The translations under genes and the position numbers were made by a program. Below the pieces are notes generated by a model that saw nothing but the letters and a program-made list of their open reading frames with translations, was not told where the DNA came from and ran no database searches. Source: Haemophilus massiliensis (GTDB lineage Bacteria; Pseudomonadota; Gammaproteobacteria; Enterobacterales; Pasteurellaceae). Taken from it: a stretch of 57,154 nt of DNA. Positions 38,589 through 46,690 of this stretch are shown here, piece after piece. The stretch lies in NCBI GenBank assembly GCA_000752995.2, contig LM994635.1, forward strand, positions 110,518-167,671, given 5' to 3'. Positions within the stretch are counted from its first letter, which is position 1; each line of letters opens with the position of its first letter.

Positions 38589-39545
38589 ATGGCAGAACAA
38601 CAAGAAGATTTACGCTTAACCGCACGTACAGGCTACCAACCGCATTGGTCGTGGTCTTATTTATTGCCGCAATATTGGGGAATTTGGTGCGGTATATTGC
38701 TGTTACTGTTGCTGGCGTTTATGCCTTATCGTCTGCGAGATAAATTGGCAACGAAATTAGGTATGTTTGTCGGGCACAAAGCCAAGAAACAGCGCCACCG
38801 TGCCGATGTTAACTTACGTTATTGTTTTCCGCATTGGCAGGTGGAGCAACGTGAGCAGGTTATTGATGCCATGTTCGCGACTGTCGCTCAGGTGATGCTG
38901 GGCATCGGTGAAATTGCCGTGCGCTCGAAAAAACATTTACAGGCGCGTAGCGAATTTATCGGTCTTGAGCATATTAAACGGGCGAAAGCCGAGGGGCATA
39001 ATATCATTTTAATGGTGCCGCACGGCTGGGCGATCGACGCCTCCGGTATTATTCTGCACACTCACGGCATGCCGATGACGTCTATGTATAATCCGCATCG
39101 TAATCCGTTGGTAGATTGGCTGTGGACGGTAACCCGTCAGCGTTTCGGCGGCAAAATGCACGCCCGCCAGAACGGCATTAAACCCTTCCTCAACACGGTG
39201 AAAAACGGCGAGATGGGCTACTATTTGCCCGATGAAGATTATGGCGCCGAACTGAGCGAATATGTGGATTTTTTTGCCACTTATAAAGCGACATTGCCGG
39301 GGCTGAATAAAATGGCGAAATTAGCCAAAGCAGTGGTTATTCCGATGTTTCCGCGTTATAACGCCGTACGCGGAAAATACGAAATGGAAATTCACCCGGT
39401 GATGAATTTAAGCGATGATCCGGCACAATCGGCACGAGCGATGAACTATGAAATTGAACGCTTTGTTACGCCGACACCGGAACAATATGTATGGATTTTA
39501 CGCCTGCTGAAAACTCGAAAAAACGGCGAGGATATTTATCGTTAA
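38589..39545 (+). CDS. lpxM: Lipid A late acyltransferase (LpxM/MsbB)
   Basis: Transfers a secondary acyl chain, usually myristoyl, to lipid A. The 318-residue protein has an N-terminal membrane helix (about 30-46). It has the HxxxxD/E catalytic motif as His145-GWAI-Asp150, the LpxM-type HGWAID, plus the later YYLPDEDYG. LpxM rather than LpxL is favoured by the motif and by gene order recalled from H. influenzae. Together with msbA, lpxK and kdsB, this window encodes several LPS steps. Confidence 0.9.
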   Translation: MAEQQEDLRLTARTGYQPHWSWSYLLPQYWGIWCGILLLLLLAFMPYRLRDKLATKLGMFVGHKAKKQRHRADVNLRYCFPHWQVEQREQVIDAMFATVAQVMLGIGEIAVRSKKHLQARSEFIGLEHIKRAKAEGHNIILMVPHGWAIDASGIILHTHGMPMTSMYNPHRNPLVDWLWTVTRQRFGGKMHARQNGIKPFLNTVKNGEMGYYLPDEDYGAELSEYVDFFATYKATLPGLNKMAKLAKAVVIPMFPRYNAVRGKYEMEIHPVMNLSDDPAQSARAMNYEIERFVTPTPEQYVWILRLLKTRKNGEDIYR

Positions 39546-39626
39546 ATCGCATAATCTGTGATACTATTTGCGCCGGTTTCTTTTAGATAAAAAGTCGAAG
39601 ATTTTCGACCGCACTTTTTAGGTAAC

Positions 39627-40172
39627 ATGATGAACAACCCATTAGAACTGATTAAATCATCGATTAAATCCATTCCCGATTATCCGAAAAAGGGAATTAT
39701 TTTCCGGGATATTACCGGATTGACGGCAGTACCTGCTGCATTTAAAGCCTCAATTGATCTATTTGTTGCACAATATCGCGATAAAGGTATTACTAAAGTT
39801 ATCGGTACCGAAAGCCGCGGTTTTATTTTTGGTGCACCGGTGGCGCTAGCGCTGAATGTGCCTTTTGTGTTGGTTCGCAAGCCGGGCAAATTGCCGCGTG
39901 AAACTCTTTCTCAATCTTACCAGTTGGAATATGGCGAAGATACGCTGGAAATTCATGCAGACTCCATTGTTGCGGACGATAATGTATTGATTATCGACGA
40001 TTTGCTGGCGACCGGTGGCACGGTGGAGGCCACGGTAAAACTGGTTCGTCGTTTGCACGGTGAAGTAAAACATGCCGCGTTTGTGATTAATTTAGCGGAT
40101 CTCGGCGGCGAACAGCGTCTGCATGGGTTGGGGGTTGAACCTTTTACGCTAGTGGATTTTCCGGGACATTAA
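39627..40172 (+). CDS. apt: Adenine phosphoribosyltransferase
   Basis: Salvages adenine to AMP with PRPP. The 181 residues have the substrate loop [11 protein letters not shown] and the PRPP-binding [16 protein letters not shown] (about 112-127). Two ATGs in tandem (39627, 39630) are possible starts. An inverted uptake signal lies in the upstream gap. dnaX follows 21 nt later, the apt-dnaX pairing of E. coli and H. influenzae. Confidence 0.96.
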   Translation: MMNNPLELIKSSIKSIPDYPKKGIIFRDITGLTAVPAAFKASIDLFVAQYRDKGITKVIGTESRGFIFGAPVALALNVPFVLVRKPGKLPRETLSQSYQLEYGEDTLEIHADSIVADDNVLIIDDLLATGGTVEATVKLVRRLHGEVKHAAFVINLADLGGEQRLHGLGVEPFTLVDFPGH

Positions 40173-40193
40173 TTCGCACAGGAAGGACGGGCA

Positions 40194-42239
40194 ATGAGTT
40201 ATCAGGTATTGGCAAGAAAATGGCGGCCGAAAAATTTCGCTGACGTTGTCGGGCAGACGCATATTCTGACTGCACTTTCCAATGGACTGAAAGAAAACCG
40301 GTTGCATCATGCGTATTTATTTTCCGGTACGCGCGGTGTGGGCAAAACCTCCATTGCGCGCCTATTTGCCAAAGGGCTGAACTGCGTGAACGGTGTTACC
40401 GCCGAACCTTGCGGTGTGTGCGAGCATTGTAAAGCGATTGAAGAAGGGCGGTTTATCGATCTGATTGAAATTGATGCCGCCTCGCGTACCAAAGTGGAAG
40501 ACACCCGTGAACTGCTGGATAACGTGCAGTATAAGCCGGTGCAGGGGCGCTATAAAGTGTATTTGATCGACGAAGTGCATATGCTGTCCCGCCATTCTTT
40601 TAATGCGTTGCTGAAGACGCTGGAAGAACCGCCGGAATATGTTAAATTCCTGCTTGCTACCACCGATCCGCAAAAATTACCGGTCACTATTTTATCCCGT
40701 TGTATACAATTTCACCTGAAAGCGCTGGAACGGGAGCAAATCGCGCATCATCTGGAACGTATTTTACATGCAGAGAACATTCCTTTTGAGGCGTTGGCGC
40801 TGGATAAACTGGCGAAAGCCGCGCAAGGTAGTATTCGTGACAGTTTGAGTTTAACCGATCAGGCCATTGCCATGAGTAACGGCAATATCACGCTTGATAT
40901 CGTCAACACTATGCTGGGGTTACTCAGCGACGAGCAGCCAATTGAGATTTTATACGCATTGCAACAAGGCAATGCGCAAGCCTTGATGAAAGGTATTCAA
41001 TCGGTTGCGGACAAAGGCGGCGATTGGGATGAATTGCTCAGTGCAGTGGCTGAAGCGCTGCATCAGATTGCGATGCAGCAGTTATTGCCGCAAGGACTGA
41101 TTAGCGATGAAGGTCCGATTGGTTTTTTGGCTAAACATATTGCGCCGGAAGATGTACAGTTTTTCTATCAGATTATTGTCTCCGGGCGCAAAGAACTGCC
41201 ATTGGCGCCGAATCGTCGTGTCGGCGCGGAAATGATTTTGCTGCGCGCATTAGCATTTCACCCGAAATTATTAAGTGAAACTTCACCTACCGATACCGCG
41301 TCCGGTCCGTCGCCAGACGCGTCGAAAACGTCGCAGTTGGTGGATATGCCGGTGCTTTCGCAGAACATCAAAGCCAAATATCAGCCGCAAAGTGCTGCCC
41401 GCCGTACAACTCCGGTTTTGAGCAGTGCTGCATCAGATGCGCTGGAAGCGTTGGAACAGCTGTCGAAACCTGCAGCCACCACACCGGATAGCGCAAGCGA
41501 AAAAAAAAACCGTAATATAGCTTCCGAGTTGCCGCCGGCGCAGTCAATAGCTCTGCCGGTGGTTGATCAAACCGGTAGAAAAGCGCGTCTGACGACGCCG
41601 CAACGAGAGAATGCCGATTCGGTACTGAGTTCTTCCCTAGCACCAAACCCGCAACCGCAAAGTGCGGTGGAAAATACAGTAGAAAATGAAACTGAAGACG
41701 ACGGCGAAACAGCCCATCTCGCCGAGAATTATCGCTGGGAATGGATTAATCCGGAAATGGCGAAAGAGCAGCAGTCGGTACGTCCTTCCGAGATTAAGCG
41801 TGCGATGTTACAACACAGCACACCGGAACTGCAAAATCGGATTGTTACCGCCGCGCGCAAGCAGGACAGCTGGACGGATACAGTGGAAAATATCGCTGTT
41901 AGCGGGCTGGTAAAAGAAATGGCGATGCACTGTTTCCTTGTGCAGCAATCGGACAGGCAAATCAAATTAGGCTTATCTTCCGCGCATTTTCATTTAAATA
42001 AAGATAAAACCCGGCAAATGTTGTGTAAGGCGTTAAGTGAGTTTTATAGTGCGGATATTGAATTGACGATTGAAGAAAACAATGATTCGACCAGGTTGAC
42101 GCCACAGGATTACCGCAATCGAGTTTATCATGAATTCAGCGAGCAGGCGAAACAGGATTTGCAGGCGGATGCGAAACTCGGCTTATTACAGCAAGAATTT
42201 GACGCACAATTGGATCTCGGCAGTATCCGCCCAGTGTAA
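40194..42239 (+). CDS. dnaX: DNA polymerase III tau (and predicted gamma) subunit
   Basis: Clamp-loader ATPase and replisome scaffold. The 681-residue tau shows Walker A GTRGVGKTS (45-53), a zinc site (Cys64, Cys73, Cys76, Cys79), Walker B LIDEVHML and sensor motifs. A disordered Pro/Ser/Gln-rich linker (about 365-520) precedes the C-terminal polymerase/helicase-binding domains IV-V. Ten consecutive A at 41500-41509 (codons 436-439) end the conserved ATPase part. A -1 shift there gives a stop two codons later and a product of 440 residues, close to E. coli gamma (431). A translated uptake signal (QSAVENTVEN) lies in the linker. Confidence 0.95.
   Translation: MSYQVLARKWRPKNFADVVGQTHILTALSNGLKENRLHHAYLFSGTRGVGKTSIARLFAKGLNCVNGVTAEPCGVCEHCKAIEEGRFIDLIEIDAASRTKVEDTRELLDNVQYKPVQGRYKVYLIDEVHMLSRHSFNALLKTLEEPPEYVKFLLATTDPQKLPVTILSRCIQFHLKALEREQIAHHLERILHAENIPFEALALDKLAKAAQGSIRDSLSLTDQAIAMSNGNITLDIVNTMLGLLSDEQPIEILYALQQGNAQALMKGIQSVADKGGDWDELLSAVAEALHQIAMQQLLPQGLISDEGPIGFLAKHIAPEDVQFFYQIIVSGRKELPLAPNRRVGAEMILLRALAFHPKLLSETSPTDTASGPSPDASKTSQLVDMPVLSQNIKAKYQPQSAARRTTPVLSSAASDALEALEQLSKPAATTPDSASEKKNRNIASELPPAQSIALPVVDQTGRKARLTTPQRENADSVLSSSLAPNPQPQSAVENTVENETEDDGETAHLAENYRWEWINPEMAKEQQSVRPSEIKRAMLQHSTPELQNRIVTAARKQDSWTDTVENIAVSGLVKEMAMHCFLVQQSDRQIKLGLSSAHFHLNKDKTRQMLCKALSEFYSADIELTIEENNDSTRLTPQDYRNRVYHEFSEQAKQDLQADAKLGLLQQEFDAQLDLGSIRPV
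41500..41562 (+). other. dnaX: Predicted slippage/frameshift signal producing DnaX gamma
   Basis: An A10 homopolymer (41500-41509) in the dnaX frame. Shift by -1 reads AAA-CCG-TAA and stops at 41513-41515; shift by +1 reads ACC-GTA-ATA-TAG and stops at 41518-41520. A stem CCGCCGGC/GCCGGTGG (41532-41539 with 41555-41562, one G-U) lies 22 nt past the run, farther than typical ribosomal frameshift pseudostructures, so transcriptional slippage may dominate. Confidence 0.7.
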
Positions 42240-42355
42240 TGCGCTGTCTTTATTATCGCTAAGAGAGTCGTCAAGTAAAAGGTGCGGTGGAATTTTTGAC
42301 TAATTTAAGCCTTGCTCGCACAGTGCTTCTCTCACCGATCTATTGAAAAGCCATA

Positions 42356-42391
42356 TAAAAAAACCTTCCAAAAAGGGAAGGTTATTTTTTA
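42356..42391. terminator. Bidirectional terminator between dnaX and the antiporter
   Basis: AACCTTCC and GGAAGGTT form a perfect 8-bp stem with a 6-nt loop. ATTTTTTAT follows on the plus strand and TTTTT on the minus strand, serving convergent genes. Confidence 0.88.
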
Positions 42392-42412
42392 TCACTGATT
42401 TGAAAGCCGTTA

Positions 42413-43723
42413 CTAATTTTTATGATGTAAATCCACATAACCCCGTTGCTGTAAGGTGACTTCCTTGGATTTTTTCACCATAGTTTCAATGGTAGTGCCC
42501 TGCACTAAAATTGAAAACATCACCACCGCATATGTCATCACTAACAGTAAATCGCGCACATTCATGCCGATTTCCGGTATAAACAGGCTTTCGGTGGGAA
42601 TCGACAACGCCATTGCCAGTGACAACCCGCCGCGCAGTCCACCCCAAGTCAGAATGCGCAGCGTATAAGGATTGTAAGTGGTTTTCAAACTCAGTAGTTT
42701 AAACGGCATCCAGACGCTGAGATAGCGACAGAACAGACACACCGGAATGGCGATAAGGCTCAGCGCGATCCCTTGCCCGGTAAAACTGACCAGCAGCATG
42801 GCAGAACCTATCAGCAAAAACAGTAACGAGTTAAGGAAATGGTCGATCATTTCCCAGAAGTGATCCAGATAATGTTGGCTTTGGGTCGAAAAGCCGGTGT
42901 GTCTTGTCCAGTTTCCGATCATAATGCCTGCAACCACCATTGCCAGTGCGCCGGAAACCTGTAGCAAATTTGCCAGCATAAAGCCGGCGGTGGGAATAGT
43001 GAGGGTTAGCAGAATTTCCAGACTACCGTCATCAGTGGCGGAAATCAAAAAATGCGCGACCAGCCCCAGCGCCAAACCGAATACAATGCCACCCACCGCT
43101 TCAATCAGAAATAATTCACTAATGCCTTCCACGGTAGGCTCCCGTCCGCCGAAAGCCACGGCGAAAACCGTGGTAAAGATCACTAGCCCCACACCGTCAT
43201 TGAACAGGGATTCGCCCTCTACTTTCATTGATAGTTTTTTCGGCGCTTTAAGATTTTTAATAATCGCAAGGACGGCAATCGGGTCGGTCGGCGAAATCAA
43301 TGCGCCGAACAGCAGACAATAGATAAATTCAATGTGCCAGCCGATTAGTCCGGTAATGCCGTACAGCATGAAGCCGACCAAAAAGGTCGATGCCAGCGTG
43401 GAAAATAGCGCGAGAATAGTGATTTCCCATTTCTGGCTTTTCATTACCGGCAGTTTAATTCCCAGTGCGCCGGCAAACAGCAGAAAGCCGAGAATACCGT
43501 CTAACAGAAAACTCTTAAAATTAATTCGTTCCATGACGGCTCTGGCAATATCGTCCAAATTGAACCAGTTTAAATAGCCCATAATCAGCAGCACTAAAGA
43601 ACCCACCATGGCGGAGGCGGTAACGGCGATAGTGTATTGGATTTGATCGTTGATTTTTTGTGTGATAAAACCGATAAGAATGGAAATTGCCGAGAGAAAG
43701 CAAATATAGGTATAGATACTCAT
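42413..43723 (-). CDS. CPA1-family Na+/H+ antiporter
   Basis: A 436-residue inner-membrane antiporter with about 12-13 helices. CPA1 hallmarks are GALISPTDPIAVLAIIKNL (about 139-157; the Asp in TDP is the transport residue), EGESLFNDGVGLVIFTTVF (about 168-186) and WGGLRGGLSLAMALS near the C-terminus. The C-terminal cytoplasmic tail is short, unlike long NhaP or YjcE homologs. AAGG sits 7 nt before the ATG. Substrate (Na+, Li+ or K+) cannot be told from sequence alone. Confidence 0.9.
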   Translation of the reverse strand: MSIYTYICFLSAISILIGFITQKINDQIQYTIAVTASAMVGSLVLLIMGYLNWFNLDDIARAVMERINFKSFLLDGILGFLLFAGALGIKLPVMKSQKWEITILALFSTLASTFLVGFMLYGITGLIGWHIEFIYCLLFGALISPTDPIAVLAIIKNLKAPKKLSMKVEGESLFNDGVGLVIFTTVFAVAFGGREPTVEGISELFLIEAVGGIVFGLALGLVAHFLISATDDGSLEILLTLTIPTAGFMLANLLQVSGALAMVVAGIMIGNWTRHTGFSTQSQHYLDHFWEMIDHFLNSLLFLLIGSAMLLVSFTGQGIALSLIAIPVCLFCRYLSVWMPFKLLSLKTTYNPYTLRILTWGGLRGGLSLAMALSIPTESLFIPEIGMNVRDLLLVMTYAVVMFSILVQGTTIETMVKKSKEVTLQQRGYVDLHHKN

Positions 43724-43864
43724 AGATAAGCCTTAATAAAAAATAAATCGAGTCAAAAAAGCTTGGTGAAAGAAGTGAATAGAAAAATACAGCAAGCAAT
43801 TAATTGGCGTAGTATAAGTAAACTGTTATGATTTAGAAAGAGTAATTCCTGAAAATACATTGAA

Positions 43865-44746
43865 ATGAGTAGAATAAAAACCGTTTTTCTTGCCTTGTTG
43901 CTGCTGTTATCCGCAGCCGTTGCCTATTGGTTTTACAGCATTGAAATTTATCCGACGCCGAAGATCAATTTCTCTACAGTAGATACGATGAGTTATCGTC
44001 CGCTTTCTTGGCAGGAGAATGTGCAGTGCGCTACTGCCACGGGTGCAGTGGCGCCGATTGAGCAGGATAGGTTCGGGGTGTTGGTTTGGAATATTCATAA
44101 AGGGCAGGATCAGGGCTGGCAGAACGCCATACAACAATTTGCACAGGATAAAGATTTCGTTTTGTTACAGGAAGTGACGGATCGACAGAATATTGCGCAC
44201 TTATTTTCTGATGAATTTTCCACCGCACTTTATGTCACCGCATTTGCTTATTTAGGGCAACAATCAGGTGTGAACTCGCTGAGCCGGTTTGTCCCGCAGA
44301 CTTATTGTGCCGGTGCTTCCGTCGAACCTTGGATTCGCATTCCTAAAGTCGGCAATGCGATGCGTTTTCCGCTGGCGGACGGGCGGTATTTATTAACGGT
44401 GAACCTGCATTTGGTAAATTTTGAACTGAATCCGACCTATTATTACCGCCAGCTAACCGACATGATGGCGCTGATTGCGCAACATCAGGGGCCGATTATT
44501 TTAGCCGGGGATTTTAATTCGTGGAACGGGCGGCGTTTGGCGTTAATTCGGCAGTTAGTGGCGCAATATCAATTACAGGAAATCCGTTTTACGCCGGATC
44601 ATCGACTGCGCTTTTTCGGTAATCCGCTGGATTGGGTTTTTGTGCGCGGATTCAAAACCATTCAGGCTACGACATTGCAAACGTCAAGCTCCGATCATAA
44701 TCCGCTGCTGCTTGAGCTAGAATTGATTAAACCGCAGCCTGAATGA
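43865..44746 (+). CDS. Endonuclease/exonuclease/phosphatase-fold protein (YafD-like)
   Basis: A 293-residue protein of the EEP superfamily. It has an N-terminal membrane anchor or uncleaved signal (about 6-26), then the fold's motifs: VLVWNIHKGQ, LLQEVTD (metal-binding Glu), LAGDFNSWNG (catalytic Asp/Asn) and the C-terminal SSDHNPLLLEL. It resembles E. coli YafD in length and motif order. Substrate unknown; the anchor places the domain in the periplasm or cytoplasm without distinction. Its last 20 nt overlap the convergent RidA-like gene. Confidence 0.8.
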   Translation: MSRIKTVFLALLLLLSAAVAYWFYSIEIYPTPKINFSTVDTMSYRPLSWQENVQCATATGAVAPIEQDRFGVLVWNIHKGQDQGWQNAIQQFAQDKDFVLLQEVTDRQNIAHLFSDEFSTALYVTAFAYLGQQSGVNSLSRFVPQTYCAGASVEPWIRIPKVGNAMRFPLADGRYLLTVNLHLVNFELNPTYYYRQLTDMMALIAQHQGPIILAGDFNSWNGRRLALIRQLVAQYQLQEIRFTPDHRLRFFGNPLDWVFVRGFKTIQATTLQTSSSDHNPLLLELELIKPQPE

Positions 44747-45077
44747 CGATCTCCACTTTCCAACTTGGATCGGCAAGCCGTGCCTCTACAGTGGCGCGAC
44801 TCGGCGGATTTTCCGTATCGACCCATTCGTCCCATGCACGGTTCATTTGCGCATAATCCGCCATATCCGCCAGAAAAATCTGCGCATTCAGAATGTCGCT
44901 TTTATGAGAATTGATCGCAGATAATAGCTTATCGATTAACGCCAGCACTTCCCGAGTTTGTGTATAAGCATCGGCATCGGTATGCTCGGGTACTTGTCCC
45001 GCCAGATAAGCAACACCGTTATAAACGCTGATTTCAGATAAGCGCCGATTGGCATAAAAACGTTGAACTTTTGACAT
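44727..45077 (-). CDS. RidA/YjgF family protein
   Basis: A 116-residue RidA-superfamily protein. The conserved core includes NGVAYLAGQVPEHTDADAYTQTREVLALIDKLLSAIN and a C-terminal ENPPSRATVEARLADPSWKVEIVIQAAV. The Arg in PPSRATVEA matches the keto-acid-binding Arg of active imine deaminases, so a reactive-enamine deaminase role is plausible, though this branch resembles YjgH/RutC paralogues. ATG 45077 is chosen because AAGAGA lies upstream and MSKVQRF matches the family; the upstream ATG adds 12 residues. Confidence 0.85.
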   Translation of the reverse strand: MSKVQRFYANRRLSEISVYNGVAYLAGQVPEHTDADAYTQTREVLALIDKLLSAINSHKSDILNAQIFLADMADYAQMNRAWDEWVDTENPPSRATVEARLADPSWKVEIVIQAAV

Positions 45078-45181
45078 TTTTGTTTCTCTTAATAATAAAG
45101 GGGAAATTAACACGGAAAGATTATAGCCGTTTTCAGCAAAAACGACTAAAATTCTTTTATTTTTAACCGCACTTATACAAG

Positions 45182-45895
45182 ATGAAATTATTGATCTCCA
45201 ATCAACATGGCGCCATTGTCATGGCACTGTTGCCGTTTTTATACGGTATATTTTTGTCTCACCCGATTTGGCAGCATATTTTTTTGCTGGCGGGCTGGTT
45301 TGCGTTATATTTGATGACATACCCGTTTCTGAATTTATTCAAAGGCCGCAATCTGGCGTTTTATGCGAAATGGAGTGGCGTTTATGCGGGCGCCGCACTG
45401 ATTTTGGCGTTGCCTGCCTTATACTATAACTGGCGTATTCTGTATTTTTTGGGCGCAATGTTGCCTTTCGTGCTGATTAATATTTATTATGTCAAACAAA
45501 AAAATGAGCGTGCATTTATTAATGATATGGCGGGCATTATTATTTTTGCGCTTGCCGGTATGGCTGCCTATTATTTTCCGGAACGCGCGCTTGACTCGAC
45601 TATCTGGCAGGTGGCGCTGTATCCGACGTTGTTGTTTATCGGCACCACGTTGTATGTTAAATCCGTCATGCGCGAGCGCAAGAATCCGCGCTATCTACGG
45701 GCTTCCATTGTGTTCCATTTGCTGTGCGTGCTCGTATTTGTGGTGTTGCAGCAATATGGTTTGGCACTGGCTTTTGTACTGCCGCTTATTCGTGCATTTG
45801 TACTGCCGAAGCGAAAATTATCGGTGAAGCAGGTTGGATTAATTGAAATGGTGATATCCTTATGGTTTTTAGTGATATTACTGTTTGCAACTTAA
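45182..45895 (+). CDS. YwiC-like membrane protein
   Basis: A 237-residue protein with about seven to eight membrane segments, beginning ISNQHGAIVMALLPFLYGIFLS, the NQHGA-(W/I)-xM-LLPF signature of the YwiC-like family. Function is unknown; the B. subtilis namesake lies beside nitrate-respiration genes. An uptake signal sits just before the ATG. It is followed 12 nt later by the Sel1 gene, so the two may be co-transcribed. Confidence 0.78.
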   Translation: MKLLISNQHGAIVMALLPFLYGIFLSHPIWQHIFLLAGWFALYLMTYPFLNLFKGRNLAFYAKWSGVYAGAALILALPALYYNWRILYFLGAMLPFVLINIYYVKQKNERAFINDMAGIIIFALAGMAAYYFPERALDSTIWQVALYPTLLFIGTTLYVKSVMRERKNPRYLRASIVFHLLCVLVFVVLQQYGLALAFVLPLIRAFVLPKRKLSVKQVGLIEMVISLWFLVILLFAT

Positions 45896-45907
45896 TGTAG
45901 AGAGATT

Positions 45908-46633
45908 ATGAAGTTATATCAATGGTTATTATTGCCGCTTGCCGTTGTCGGCGTTTATGCGCATGCACAGCAGTCGGCGGATTATCAGGAAACTATCACT
46001 GAGACAGCCGATATGTCGCAACCGGAAAGTTTTACCGATCAGCAGCGGCGGAGCATGGCGCAGCTGGCGGCGAACTGCGGCGACTGGCCGAAAGTGTTTG
46101 AATTGATTTATCCTCTGGCGGAAAAAGGTGATGCCAACGCACAAGCGAATTTGGGGATTTTGTATGCGCAAGGTAAAGGTGTAGCGCAGGATGCGGAAAA
46201 AGCCTATTGGTGGTTCAGTGAAGCGGCGGAGCAGGGTAATATCAAAGGTATTAATTATCTGGCGTTTCTGTATCTGGACGGGCTTGGCACCCAGAAAAAT
46301 ATTGCACACGGCATTAAGCTGTTAAAGAAAACCGCACAGGCGGGCAATCAGACCGCAATGTTTATTCTCGGCGTATTGTACTATCGCGATTTACAGGATT
46401 TTAAAAATGCTTTTATCTGGTTTGAAAAAGCCGCCAACACCGATCATAATGAATCCAAATTCCGCCTTGCCACCATGTATGAAGAAGGAAAAGGCATTAA
46501 AAAGAATGAGCAAAAAGCGATTTACTGGTATCGTGAAACTTTAAAACATCCCGATCAATTCGCCGAACAGGCACAGCAGCGGCTGAATGCGCTGAAACCT
46601 CACAACATGAATCAACGCAATGCGGATAAATAA
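45908..46633 (+). CDS. Sel1-repeat (TPR-like) periplasmic protein
   Basis: A 241-residue protein with a signal peptide (cut after YAHA) and four or so Sel1-like repeats (about 65-225), each with the A-x-x-x-Y(W/Y)W-F/Y-x-x-A pattern, for example GDANAQANLGILYAQGKGVAQ and WFEKAANTDHNESKFRLATMYEEGKG. Such proteins mediate protein-protein contacts; no specific role can be assigned. Two copies of a 13-bp duplication (TGCGGATAAATAA, 46621-46646) span its stop codon. A terminator shared with parC follows. Confidence 0.85.
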   Translation: MKLYQWLLLPLAVVGVYAHAQQSADYQETITETADMSQPESFTDQQRRSMAQLAANCGDWPKVFELIYPLAEKGDANAQANLGILYAQGKGVAQDAEKAYWWFSEAAEQGNIKGINYLAFLYLDGLGTQKNIAHGIKLLKKTAQAGNQTAMFILGVLYYRDLQDFKNAFIWFEKAANTDHNESKFRLATMYEEGKGIKKNEQKAIYWYRETLKHPDQFAEQAQQRLNALKPHNMNQRNADK

Positions 46634-46661
46634 TGCGGATAAATAAAGTAGACAAGGCAAT

Positions 46662-46690
46662 TAAGGCGGACAATCAGTCCGCCTTATTTT
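46662..46690. terminator. Shared terminator of Sel1 gene and parC
   Basis: TAAGGCGGAC and GTCCGCCTTA form a perfect 10-bp stem with a 5-nt loop, followed by TTTT on the plus strand. The parC stop codon sits at its edge. Confidence 0.85.

Noticed and set aside
46621..46646. 13-bp tandem duplication at the Sel1 gene stop as a contingency repeat
   Set aside because: Only two copies, located at and after the stop codon, so copy change would not switch expression.
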